The translations under genes were made by a program, and so were the position numbers. A DNA stretch of 64,000 bases from Ramlibacter tataouinensis (GTDB lineage Bacteria > Pseudomonadota > Gammaproteobacteria > Burkholderiales > Burkholderiaceae_C), in the NCBI RefSeq assembly GCF_001580455.1, contig NZ_CP010951.1, forward strand, positions 3,125,001 to 3,189,000. The letters are read 5' to 3'. The notes under the pieces were generated by a model. It was not told where the DNA came from and did not search any database. It worked only from the letters and a program-made list of their open reading frames with translations. Of this stretch, positions 27,269 through 35,973 are shown piece by piece (position 1 is the stretch's first letter; every line of letters starts with the position of its first letter).

Positions 27269-28573
27269 ATGGATCGTGGCAGAGTGATCGTGGTGAGGGA
27301 GTATGGACACATCGCCATCGGCGAGGTGCCCGGAGCCTCTCAGATCACGGCGGCAGAGGCGGAGACCATCCTGCGAATCTGCCGAGATGCAGGGAAGCCG
27401 ATTGCGCTGAGGGGGCACCGGCGGCTTGTCTTTGCGAACTGGTGTGGAGTCGTTCAGGCCGGCGGTTTGACCATTGAAGTGCTGCCCAAGATAGCAGAGG
27501 ACGATGCGTATGACCGCGGCACGCTGCTGCGAATGTTAGCTGTCGCGCACGACTTCCCTTTGCAGCGGCTCGAACAGGCGAAGCTGGATCAGCAGCGGCA
27601 CACGCTCCTGCAATGGGTAGTCCGGTGGTTTTGCGATGAGCTCTTTGAGCAGCTCCATCGCGGGATACTCCGCCAGTACGTCGAGATTTCCGAACTTATC
27701 CCGACCATCCGAGGCAAATGGCGGCCGGAACGTGACGCCTTGCGCACTTTCATGGTGGACGCACGCTTTGACTGCCAATTCGACGACCTGACAGTCGACA
27801 ACCGCTTGAACCGGATTCTTAAGGCAGCGCTTGCTGTGGCCAGCCGACTGCCCTTGAGCAAAGAGCTCTCGCGGGACGTCGCTTCGCTTCTCGCAGTGTT
27901 CACGGACGTGGGGCACCTGGACCGGCGAGCGGCGGCGCTTCAGAAGCTAGAAGTGAATCGTCTCACTGCCCACTTTGGGCCCTCCCTCATGATTGCGCGA
28001 TGGATCTTGGGGAGTGACTCTCCCGGACTCCGTAGCGGCAATACTAGGGGATTCGCGCTTGTCTTCGAGATGAACTTGCTCTTCCAGGCATTCGTCGGGA
28101 GGCTGCTGAGAAAAGTGCTGCCGGCAGGTCTCCGCCTCAGGCAAGAAGCTCCACAGCTCTATCTCGCAACAGACCAAGAGCAAACCCCGGCGTTTCTCAT
28201 GAAGCCTGACTTCACTGTGCTTCGAGCATCAGAGGTCGTCTGTCTCGCAGACACGAAGTGGAAGCAACTTGACGGCAAAGGCCGGCGGCGTGGCATTCAG
28301 CAGAGCGACGTTTATCAGCTCCACACCTACTCGCAGGCATACGCCAGCCTACACGTTGGACTCTGGTACCCATTCAGCTCAAAGCTGGAGGGGGTTGATC
28401 GCCCCACATACAACTTTCTGCGCCTTGGAAAAAGCCCAACAGGCGCGTGCCTTCGAGTGGACTGGATTGATCTGGGCGTCGACCTTCCCCCAACTGCATG
28501 GGTCGCCGAGCTTGAGACGCAGGTCGCTGCTGCACTAGAAATGCTCGGCGTTGTTGCCCAGCCGGTGGGCTGA
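27269..28573 (+). CDS. mcrC: McrC-type nuclease subunit
   Basis: A 434-aa McrC protein. N-terminal beta-rich part that inserts in the McrB ring (VIVVREYGHIAIGEV), middle helical region (LEQAKLDQQRHTLLQWVVRWF) and C-terminal PD-(D/E)XK nuclease: KPDFTVL at about 311 and VCLADTKWKQ at about 325. It cuts DNA when the McrB motor translocates. Two bases separate it from mcrB. Confidence 0.92.
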   Translation: MDRGRVIVVREYGHIAIGEVPGASQITAAEAETILRICRDAGKPIALRGHRRLVFANWCGVVQAGGLTIEVLPKIAEDDAYDRGTLLRMLAVAHDFPLQRLEQAKLDQQRHTLLQWVVRWFCDELFEQLHRGILRQYVEISELIPTIRGKWRPERDALRTFMVDARFDCQFDDLTVDNRLNRILKAALAVASRLPLSKELSRDVASLLAVFTDVGHLDRRAAALQKLEVNRLTAHFGPSLMIARWILGSDSPGLRSGNTRGFALVFEMNLLFQAFVGRLLRKVLPAGLRLRQEAPQLYLATDQEQTPAFLMKPDFTVLRASEVVCLADTKWKQLDGKGRRRGIQQSDVYQLHTYSQAYASLHVGLWYPFSSKLEGVDRPTYNFLRLGKSPTGACLRVDWIDLGVDLPPTAWVAELETQVAAALEMLGVVAQPVG

Positions 28574-28606
28574 CGTCTTGCCTGGCGGCCATACTCTGTT
28601 TCAGCT

Positions 28607-29299
28607 GTGAGAATACCGGGGCGAGCACTTGGACGAATTCGTGATGGAGTAGGAGTCTTGAAGACACAGGTACACCCAAAGAGAGACGACGAGGGCCAGC
28701 TGGTTTTCCTTCATGAACCGTCCCAGCCGTCAAGCATGACCGCATGGAGCGATCATGGGACGACCGCCACCGTGACCCCGGGCGGGCCAATGCCAGTTGC
28801 TGTTTCAGGCCTGCAGATCACCAGCTGGCAGGATCAGCCGGCCAGTTCCCTCGGCTGGGAGGCACTGGCTGCATCGAACCCTTTTTCGGAGCCCCCATTT
28901 AACGTTCCTCAGGGAAAACATCCGGCCGCGGGCGCGGTGATTCTCGAGACGGACGGTAGGGTTTGGATGGTCTCGCCGTCCAACGGCTTTGGCGGTTACA
29001 CGAACACATTTCCCAAAGGACGGGTAGAACAAGGCCTGTCGATGAAGGCGTCAGCCATCAAGGAAGCGGCTGAAGAAACCGGGCTCAAGGTCGAACTTAC
29101 CGGATTTTTGTGCGATGTGCCGCGCTCGACAACGCACACACGCTACTTCGCTGCGCGGCGTGTTGGTGGTAATCCGGCGGACATGGGTTGGGAGACGCAG
29201 GCTGTGCACTTGGTACCGCGACCGTTGCTTCCACAAATGGCGGCCAATTCGAATGACAAGCTCATATTGGTGGCGATTTCGTCCTTCCAAATGGGCTGA
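28607..29299 (+). CDS. Nudix hydrolase-like protein with a divergent Nudix box
   Basis: A 230-aa protein. The Nudix box at about 134-157 reads FPKGRVEQGLSMKASAIKEA then AEETGL: the EExGL end is kept, but the first Glu is Leu and the RE pair is KE. The N-terminal 70 residues (Ser/Pro/Thr-rich, HPKRDDEGQLVFLHEP) are not part of the fold. Starts with GTG 33 bp after mcrC, with no good RBS, so the start is uncertain. Could sanitise a nucleotide or signal; the substrate is unknown. Confidence 0.75.
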   Translation: MRIPGRALGRIRDGVGVLKTQVHPKRDDEGQLVFLHEPSQPSSMTAWSDHGTTATVTPGGPMPVAVSGLQITSWQDQPASSLGWEALAASNPFSEPPFNVPQGKHPAAGAVILETDGRVWMVSPSNGFGGYTNTFPKGRVEQGLSMKASAIKEAAEETGLKVELTGFLCDVPRSTTHTRYFAARRVGGNPADMGWETQAVHLVPRPLLPQMAANSNDKLILVAISSFQMG

Positions 29300-29320
29300 C
29301 AAGTACAGGCAAGTACAACA

Positions 29321-29641
29321 ATGTGGATTTTTCTTCCCCGTAGCTTTCTAAGCGTAGTTTGTAAGCCGGACGACACGGACACACTAACTGTGCGAGCCCG
29401 GATCAAGGGCGACATCGAGGCGGTGTTCCCCAACGCGAAAGTGGAGGAGAACAGGGGGACCGACTACAGATACCGGGCCAAGGTTTCGCGGACTCTGGTT
29501 GCGCAGGCGCTATACGACCAGGCCATGAAGCTAGACTGGCCCAACTTCAAGGGGGCAGTGAAGAACCGTGCCCGCCACGACGTATATATGGACGTATGGG
29601 ATGTGATGTACCGAAGCCAAGGATCCTTTGACGGCAGCTAG
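29321..29641 (+). CDS. Conserved hypothetical protein (MWIFL family)
   Basis: A 106-aa protein beginning MWIFLPRSFLSVV, then VRARIKGDIEAVFPNAKVEEN, DYRYRAKVSRTLVAQALYDQ and NFKGAVKNRARHDVYMDVW. This pattern is a common orphan family in proteobacteria as I recall; function unknown. It follows the Nudix gene by 21 bp. Confidence 0.75.
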   Translation: MWIFLPRSFLSVVCKPDDTDTLTVRARIKGDIEAVFPNAKVEENRGTDYRYRAKVSRTLVAQALYDQAMKLDWPNFKGAVKNRARHDVYMDVWDVMYRSQGSFDGS

Positions 29642-29981
29642 CGAACAGACGCATCGAGTGCGCCTGAAGCCCGTTGGAGAAGAACTGTGAATGGGGCGCC
29701 GTTTCTCATGCAATTGGAGAAGATGCGCGGCCGCCAAGGACGCTTGTCTATGAGCCGCCCATACTCGCGGATGACGCGCTCCACGAGGCTGGCCCCGCGT
29801 CCCAACCGTTGCCTCGATGCGCTTGCATCGGCCAAAAGGTCGAAATGATGCCGACTAGAACGCCTCTGCCGGCAAGGGACAAGAATTGGCGCTTAACGCA
29901 TTCGATCGGTCAGAGCCGAATTGATGGGCTGCTGCGTCGGACAAGTGGTGGTCTAATGGCAGCCATTGAATGGGAGAGTCC
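29642..29981. other. 340-bp stretch without a clear gene
   Basis: Open frames on both strands have no RBS and no recognisable domain. It probably carries the promoter of the H-NS gene; no strong -35/-10 pair was picked out. Confidence 0.4.
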
Positions 29982-30332
29982 ATGGCAACTTATCTTGAAC
30001 TTCAAAAGCAAATTGTGGAACTCCAGCGGGAGGCAGATGCGCTGAAAGCCAAAGAGCGCAAAGGCGTCATTGCACGGATGAAAGAGGCCATCGCCGCATA
30101 TGGAATTACGGCGGCCGAGCTAGGCCTTATTTCTGCCCGCGCCAGGAAGGCTGCGACCCCCAGTCGCAAGTCCAGAGCGGGGCGCACTTCCGTCAAGCGG
30201 AACGGAAACAGCGTGGCCTATGCCGATTCCAATGGGAACACGTGGGGAGGGCGAGGAAAGCGGCCCAATTGGCTGAGGGAAGCTCTTGCGAATGGGGCGA
30301 AGTTGGAGGACTTCACGGCCTCTAAGAAGTAG
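29982..30332 (+). CDS. H-NS family histone-like nucleoid protein
   Basis: A 116-aa protein: N-terminal coiled coil for oligomerisation (residues 1-45, YLELQKQIVELQREADALKAK), a basic linker (SRKSRAGRTSVKRNG) and the C-terminal DNA-binding motif NTWGGRGKRPNWLREAL, a beta-proteobacterial H-NS signature. Such island-borne copies often silence AT-rich acquired DNA. GGGAGAGTCC lies just before the ATG. Confidence 0.92.
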   Translation: MATYLELQKQIVELQREADALKAKERKGVIARMKEAIAAYGITAAELGLISARARKAATPSRKSRAGRTSVKRNGNSVAYADSNGNTWGGRGKRPNWLREALANGAKLEDFTASKK

Positions 30333-30423
30333 TCCGTCCCCCGTCAGGTGCGCGCAGCGCCGCCGGTCAGCCGGGAGATCGATCGCGTCCGCCGCTGATC
30401 CCAGGCTCCGGCTAGAGGAATAG

Positions 30424-31257
30424 TCAAAGGGCGGCTGCTAAGTCATCTGCGATTAGATCGATGGCGTACGCATCGCGCACCCTCACTGCCCGATAGACCG
30501 GGACAGCTATTCCCGCAACGGCAAGTGCTTTTTGGAGTTCCCTTCGCTTTTCCCGAGGCATCCTCTCCCCGATGATCACGGATTTCACTGCTGCGGCCGG
30601 ATAGCTGAGCAGCGGCGGCTCGACTGTTGTGGCGCGGGTGCTTCCTACGAGTCGAATCTCCTCTTCATGTTGAAAGTGCCGGGGTCGTGTTGCGATCATG
30701 TCTTGGCGCATGGCGTCAAGATCGCCGAGGCACTCTTCTCCATGATCTTGGATCGCCTGACGTTCATCCTCCGGAAAGTCACAAATCTGCTCTCGGCAGC
30801 ACTGTTCCTGTTGTTCCAGGAGCAGATGCAGGAACCTGTCCCAAAGAGGTGGCCTATCCGCATAGGAGACTTCATAGATCTCAAATGACATCCCCTCTGC
30901 AGCTTGAAGTTTTTCCTGGTCAAATTCGATGCAGTACCCGGTCAGTCCGTCTCCCTCGCTAGCCCAGAGCGGAAGATTCGTCGGTGATTTGAAGAACCTG
31001 CATTTCCATGTGCGATCGTCGGGTGCGAGGGACGCGAGGTTCTGTTCGTCATCCTCAAAATAGGGAAAATTCCCATCAATGTCGATCCCATAAGCCAACG
31101 TCGCACGCAAGTGCCGGGCCGGCTCCTTTATGCGGTCTGGATACCCGGATACCTCCTCATGCCAACCGTCTATTGACGTCTGCAGCGGCTCCCAAGTGAG
31201 CTGCAACGCCCGAAGACGGGCCAAGCTTTCCTTAGTCACAGCAAAGTACTTGACCAA
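30424..31257 (-). CDS. DUF2971 domain-containing protein
   Basis: A 277-aa protein with the DUF2971 pattern: RFFKSPTNLPLWASEGDGLTG and YCIEFDQEKL, RPRHFQHEEEIRLVG and AVKSVIIGERMPRE. The family is frequent in defence islands but has no established biochemical role. It is on the minus strand, convergent to the H-NS gene and divergent from the endonuclease gene at 31506. Confidence 0.75.
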   Translation of the reverse strand: MVKYFAVTKESLARLRALQLTWEPLQTSIDGWHEEVSGYPDRIKEPARHLRATLAYGIDIDGNFPYFEDDEQNLASLAPDDRTWKCRFFKSPTNLPLWASEGDGLTGYCIEFDQEKLQAAEGMSFEIYEVSYADRPPLWDRFLHLLLEQQEQCCREQICDFPEDERQAIQDHGEECLGDLDAMRQDMIATRPRHFQHEEEIRLVGSTRATTVEPPLLSYPAAAVKSVIIGERMPREKRRELQKALAVAGIAVPVYRAVRVRDAYAIDLIADDLAAAL

Positions 31258-31332
31258 CTCTTGTCCTCCAATTCTCCGGAGTCTAAGCTCAACGATGGCC
31301 AGGGCCCAGTGCGTACTTTCGCTAGTGTCGCT

Positions 31333-31557
31333 ATGGAATCACTGCTGCCCCGGCCGCCAAACCGGCCTTTCCGCTTAAGCAATAGCTCTGCGGTACGCTA
31401 CTGGGGTCTTTGGCTGTCCTTCGCGGCATTTGATGGCCGCTGGTTGGTGGTCAAAACCGAGGGGATCCCTCGCTTGCTAGATGTTGATGAACTTACGGAG
31501 GGGTTTTGGATACTAGAAAGAAAAGAATTGGCTTCGAGCACATCGCAGGCAATCTGA
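31333..31557 (+). CDS. Possible small protein overlapping the MvaI-like endonuclease start
   Basis: A 74-aa frame (MESLLPRPPNRPFRLSNSSA, WLSFAAFDGRWLVVKTEG) with protein-like composition. It overlaps the start of the endonuclease by 52 bp in another frame. No homologue recognised. It could be a control or leader peptide for the nuclease, or a chance frame. Confidence 0.3.
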   Translation: MESLLPRPPNRPFRLSNSSAVRYWGLWLSFAAFDGRWLVVKTEGIPRLLDVDELTEGFWILERKELASSTSQAI

Positions 31558-32975
31558 ATTCAATTCGCGAAAAACTGACCGTGCTGAATGTAGATGCAGC
31601 AGCGATAAAGGAGCTAACACCAAATGCAAATGAAAAGAATCAAATTCGACTGTCTCGAGACTACGACTCGCTGAACCAACTATTCGAACTGGAAATAGCA
31701 ACAAGAAACGCCAGCGAAAGTCGGAAGAGGAAAGCCAGTGGCGAGAGGATCAGGGAGGCGAAGTTCAAACACTTTTATTGGGTCAAGGCAGACTTGACGT
31801 TAGTCGCGGTCGATAGCGTCAAGGCTATCTACTACCCGCAATACCCGGAGGTGCGACTCTCGGCTTTGTGCACTAGTGGCCGAGAGTTTCCCAATTCTCT
31901 TTCTCGAGAGTTTGTGAAATCAGACTCAAGTAGGAAGCGACTCCTCATTCTGGGAAGGAGGCCAGACGGCGCATGCTTAGCGCTTGTTGTCCTGGATCCG
32001 ACGCCGGCCCTGTTGCAAGAAGTACGAAGGCTACCGCCTTTGGGCGCCGCACGCGCTACGAAGCTGCTTGAAGTAGAGCACTCGGTGAGCGTTGGCGTTG
32101 GGGTGCAGCTCGCTGCTGTGATGGGTAGATGGTTGCCAGGATGCCGACTAAAGGCTGTTGGCAAGACGGTCCCATTTTCAGGGACACAGGTCTGCGGATA
32201 CACGCTTGAACACGCTCTTGGGATTGTGTCAAACGCTGACAAAAGCGGCGATTTAATGGGTATTGAGCTAAAGACTCATACAAAGTCAAAAGTTTCCCTG
32301 ATGACTGCAGAGCCTGACTTCGGCATCTATGCCGAGAGCTTCAAAACATTCATGAAGAAGTATGGAAGTCAAAAGACGGATGGTGAGTACCGATTGTCGG
32401 GGGGGCAGCACAAGTGCAATAGGAAGAACTCGAGTACGGGTCTCACTCTCAGAATTGTTGAATACCGTCTGAAATCTGGCGCGAAAGGAAAAGAGTGGAT
32501 CTTGGGAAGTGATGGCCAGCGGAAGCGGTTTGAGTACACAAGGTCTGGGGAACCGATTGTCGACATCGACTCGATCGAGGTGATATTGGAGGATACTTCT
32601 GGTCAGGTTGCTGCCGGTTGGAGCCTTGGTCGGCTCATGAACAACTGGGGGGCAAAACACAACGAGGCTGTCTACATACCCGCAGAGCGACGCGACAATG
32701 ATGATGAAGTTCAGTGGGCACAAGGCTTCGTCTACGAGGTGAAGTTCAAACCCAAAGTGAGCTGGTGCCGGAAATCGTCTGCGCGTCGTCTGTTAAATGC
32801 GATAAGCGACGGGGTGATCTTTCTTGACCCTGGCTCCAAGTTTGTGGAAGGTCAGCCTGCAAGGCGGCGCAGCCAATGGAGAATGGGAAATCTGAAGAAG
32901 GGACTTAGCCAGCTCTACGACAAAGTCATGGACATCGACCTTTCAGAGTCCAGCTTCAAACTGGCACTGAGGTGA
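31506..32975 (+). CDS. MvaI/BcnI-type restriction endonuclease
   Basis: A 489-aa protein with an N-terminal extension (1-190) and a C-terminal nuclease resembling MvaI/BcnI: GYTLEHALGIVSNADKSGD, then MGIELKTH, giving D249, E254 and K256 as a PD-(D/E)XK triad. MvaI cuts CC/WGG and BcnI CC/SGG; these act as monomers nicking each strand. The TTG start at 31506 is backed by a GGAGGGG 4-8 bp upstream. Base use is more AT-rich than most neighbours, pointing to separate acquisition. Its natural protector could be the Dcm-like methylase 7.6 kb upstream. Confidence 0.7.
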   Translation: MDTRKKRIGFEHIAGNLNSIREKLTVLNVDAAAIKELTPNANEKNQIRLSRDYDSLNQLFELEIATRNASESRKRKASGERIREAKFKHFYWVKADLTLVAVDSVKAIYYPQYPEVRLSALCTSGREFPNSLSREFVKSDSSRKRLLILGRRPDGACLALVVLDPTPALLQEVRRLPPLGAARATKLLEVEHSVSVGVGVQLAAVMGRWLPGCRLKAVGKTVPFSGTQVCGYTLEHALGIVSNADKSGDLMGIELKTHTKSKVSLMTAEPDFGIYAESFKTFMKKYGSQKTDGEYRLSGGQHKCNRKNSSTGLTLRIVEYRLKSGAKGKEWILGSDGQRKRFEYTRSGEPIVDIDSIEVILEDTSGQVAAGWSLGRLMNNWGAKHNEAVYIPAERRDNDDEVQWAQGFVYEVKFKPKVSWCRKSSARRLLNAISDGVIFLDPGSKFVEGQPARRRSQWRMGNLKKGLSQLYDKVMDIDLSESSFKLALR

Positions 32976-33229
32976 GTCATTTGAGAACTCGGGGAGAGCC
33001 TTTCGAGCGGCCCGGCCGACAGTGGAAGTGCGAGCCGTCACGCTGCTGTCGAAGTGGCTCAGTCCGTTGATTTCTCGGGTTGGGTCACCAACGCGCCTTC
33101 GCGCTTCCAGCTTAGCGCGGTGCAGGATCTCGAGTTTGGTGGCCACGCAGCGGTTGTAGGCACTCGGGCCGTTCATGCGGCGGTCATAGTCACATGGAGG
33201 TGGTCAGCTAGAGGTAAGGCTCGGACCGC

Positions 33230-33391
33230 TCAAGCGCCGGGAGTGCCTCCAGCTGCGCCACAAGTGCAGGTGAAGGATCTGCCAGTCGACTTGGGGTCCT
33301 TGCTTTTTGCCTCCGACGCAAGTGCGCTTAGCATCCCGCGGATGTCATCGAGACTCTCTGCGAAATGCTCGAACTCCGTCTCCTTGCTCAT
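33230..33391 (-). pseudogene. Short ORF with decayed downstream sequence
   Basis: An ATG at 33391 with GGAGGGCTGGAG upstream opens a 53-codon frame (MSKETEFEHFAESLDDIRGM) ending at 33230. About 55 bp further on the same strand, another frame (32943-33176) reads MNGPSAYNRCVATKLEILHR and continues with basic residues. The two pieces look like fragments of one small helical protein separated by a frameshift. Function unknown. Confidence 0.4.
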
Positions 33392-33549
33392 CTCCAGCCC
33401 TCCTCGTCGGCGCCCACTTCAAGGGCATGACCTTTAACCGGGGGTTCAACGAGGGTTTTGGCGCTTAAACCCCCGGGGACGGGGAAGTCAGGACCGGTTT
33501 GGCGGAGGCGGACTCCGCCGTGGGGGTCAGCCAGCGATGGCGCCGCTCC

Positions 33550-34737
33550 TCACGTTCCAGCCGACTCGGGAAACAGGGGCAGCTCCAGGCGCTCAAATCT
33601 GCCTTCCGGAATCACCAGTTGATAGCGGACGTTCTTGTCCCATGCGCCCGAATCGTCAGCGTTTGTGAAAGTGGTCCGGTCGAAGTCGTCGTCTCCGTTC
33701 ACAGTGAGCAGCAGCAGCGTTTGAGCGTGCCTGGCCTGCAGATGTTCATCTAGGAGATCTTGAGGCTGCGTTTTGCCATGGAGCCAGACAACGTAGTGGT
33801 ATTTGATGCCCGCCTCATTGCAGAGCCGTACGGTCGTTAAGTGTGAGCCATCCAGACCAATCCCGCGGCCGGGAAGCCGGCGCCAATCTGAGTCACTCCT
33901 GAACGCGTTCCTGACGTCGTCCCGCGAATTCGCCTCCTGCGGCAGTTTCTCCCACAGCTTCTTGTACTGCTTGATTATTGATTGATTTTTGCTGATTCGA
34001 ATGTGTTCCCACGCATCATTGCCTGAGGTCATGTCCTTGCGCTTGAACTCGACGACTGCAAGCCCGGCGGGGAATTCACATACCCCATCTAGATCGGTGA
34101 GCTTGAAGCCGCTGAAATTCATGAAGCACCGCGTGAGAAAGAGCCTTCGCAAGTCGGCGCACGGAACGTTGCCGAGAAGATCTGACAGGGGGGAGGGAAT
34201 ATCCAACGCGGCTCGATTTGAGAGGCGCTGATTGATGGCTTTCTCAATCTGGATGTTTATGGAGCGCGCATCGTCAGTGTCACTTCGCGTCCCGAGCCGC
34301 GTGCCACAACTGACTAGCTCCTGGACTCGCCAGGTGGTGACTGGTAGAGCGTCGGAGTCCCAAGTCAGAGACGGCCGAAGCAAGAAAAACTTGGAGTTGG
34401 TGTGTTTGGACAGACCAAGGACGAACTTCACGTTCGTCCAACGCCTGGAACGTTCAGCTGCTTCACTCGACTGATCGGTGGTCTGTCGAGCATCCGAAAC
34501 CTTGAACCAAAAATGTCTGTGGCTTTCTTGATCCCAGGCTCTCATCCAGCCAAACGACATGGGGCGAGGCAAGCCTAAGCACGGCGAGAACCGAAGAACG
34601 CATTCGAAGTGGAGGTCCGTCGCGAGGCTTGGCAGTCGCTGAGAGAATTGATCGGTCTTCGTGTCCTTGGACTCGCCAGCGATCACCCACTCGGCTTTGT
34701 GTATCCAGTCTATGTACCTTTGGCAGCACTCAATCAT
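33550..34737 (-). CDS. Hypothetical protein with possible PD-(D/E)XK nuclease motif
   Basis: A 395-aa protein convergent to the MvaI-like gene. In the C-terminal half, LTDLDGVCEFPAGLAVVEFK followed by RKD fits the spacing D-x(10-12)-E-x-K of restriction-like nucleases, and a conserved-looking RISKNQSIIKQYKKLWEKL follows. N-terminal part unknown, with several Trp/Cys. Not assigned to a named family; the nuclease proposal rests on the motif alone. Confidence 0.6.
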   Translation of the reverse strand: MIECCQRYIDWIHKAEWVIAGESKDTKTDQFSQRLPSLATDLHFECVLRFSPCLGLPRPMSFGWMRAWDQESHRHFWFKVSDARQTTDQSSEAAERSRRWTNVKFVLGLSKHTNSKFFLLRPSLTWDSDALPVTTWRVQELVSCGTRLGTRSDTDDARSINIQIEKAINQRLSNRAALDIPSPLSDLLGNVPCADLRRLFLTRCFMNFSGFKLTDLDGVCEFPAGLAVVEFKRKDMTSGNDAWEHIRISKNQSIIKQYKKLWEKLPQEANSRDDVRNAFRSDSDWRRLPGRGIGLDGSHLTTVRLCNEAGIKYHYVVWLHGKTQPQDLLDEHLQARHAQTLLLLTVNGDDDFDRTTFTNADDSGAWDKNVRYQLVIPEGRFERLELPLFPESAGT

Positions 34738-35071
34738 CTTGTTCTTCTCGGAAATCCTGCCGAGGCGCTCCTGAATGCCCGGCGATTATGGGTCGCGTGC
34801 TTCGGCGCAGCCAAGTCCGGCGCCCTCAGCCGGTGGAAACTGCAGGATCAATTTTCTCCGTCGTCGGCCGCCCAGCTCCATTGGCGCCTCTGGCTTTGAT
34901 AATCCGGGGTCTCTCGACCCAGTGAAATGAGATCATCAGCTTATCTCATCATGTTGAGCCTCAGCTGCGATTTGGGGTTGGATCAAGAGGCCGGCAGCGA
35001 ATTGTGCAGCGTGCGAACGCACTGGGCTCAGATCATGCTGATGGCGCTCAACTTGCTTCCACCGATCTAAA
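34738..35071. other. 334-bp stretch without a clear gene
   Basis: Plus-strand frames here are antisense continuations of the minus-strand gene start. No hairpin or repeat stands out. It should include the promoter of the minus-strand gene at 34737. Confidence 0.4.
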
Positions 35072-35425
35072 CTAGAAGCGCGCCTTCTCAGGGTTTCTCG
35101 CGGCCCAGTCAACTCCGTAGGAATAAGCTCCGGCAGCATACGCACGACGGGTAGCATCGTTCAAGCGCCATTGAGCCTCGTAAAGCAAAGTTTCAACGCG
35201 TTTTAGCTCCCTGTCATTCTCGTTGCGGCCGAACAGAAGGATGCGCAAACCCGAGAAAAGCCCGGACCTCATGCGCAGCGTTTTGAGTCTCTGCTCAAGT
35301 TCGCTGACTTCGGCGGAGATGTTTGCCACTTCAGAGGACGCCCGCACAGCCGTTTCGCCAGCCTTAGCTTTGTGCCACTGATACCAGCGTTGTGATTCAC
35401 GCTTTCCACGCTTTTTCTTGGCCAT
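35072..35425 (-). CDS. Hypothetical coiled-coil protein
   Basis: A 117-aa basic protein starting MAKKKRGKRESQRWYQWHKA. A heptad-like segment (VANISAEVSELEQRLKTLRM) suggests a coiled coil; a short hydrophobic stretch GLFSGLRILLFG follows. No family recognised. Confidence 0.6.
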   Translation of the reverse strand: MAKKKRGKRESQRWYQWHKAKAGETAVRASSEVANISAEVSELEQRLKTLRMRSGLFSGLRILLFGRNENDRELKRVETLLYEAQWRLNDATRRAYAAGAYSYGVDWAARNPEKARF

Positions 35426-35973
35426 GGTCACTCCAAATTGATGCGAGTCTCATGACGGCGGAGGAGGAGGCCCCATGATGATGGGCTATCAAGTGTAGAA
35501 CGTGTCAAGGTCAATCGTCCACACAACGCCCGCAATGATCAGCTCTGTTGGGTGCAGCTCGAAGTTGACCTGCCGTTGAGCTTCAGTGCCGCTGCCATGC
35601 ATGTTTCTTGGAAGAGCAGAATTTGAAGAGGGCCGCGGCGACCTGGCAGGCCTAGCCTCCGCGTTCAACCAGCGCGACGTGCCTCACAACTCAGTTTTGG
35701 GCGCAATATTGCAGAGCAGTGATCCATAGCGCAGGGTGTCGGGTAGTCCGGTGCGCCATGCAGGAGAGAGGAGCCTGAGACCCATGAAACAGTCCCCGGA
35801 ATCCAAAAGCGGAACAACGCTTTGCCACCATTGACCGGACAGCCGCGGCGCGCCGATACTCGATTCAATCTATCCCGGAAGCAGGCCTCGATCATCCAAT
35901 GATCAAAAACCAAAAAGGCAGTCCTCACCTCTAACGCTTGAAGCGAACCCAATCGTCATCTTCGCTGTATCCC
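35426..35973. other. 548-bp stretch upstream of the DISARM-related array
   Basis: No convincing gene; a 95-codon minus-strand frame (35665-35952) has no RBS and an unnatural composition. It should hold the promoter of the large GHKL-helicase gene, but no clear consensus was found. Confidence 0.4.
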
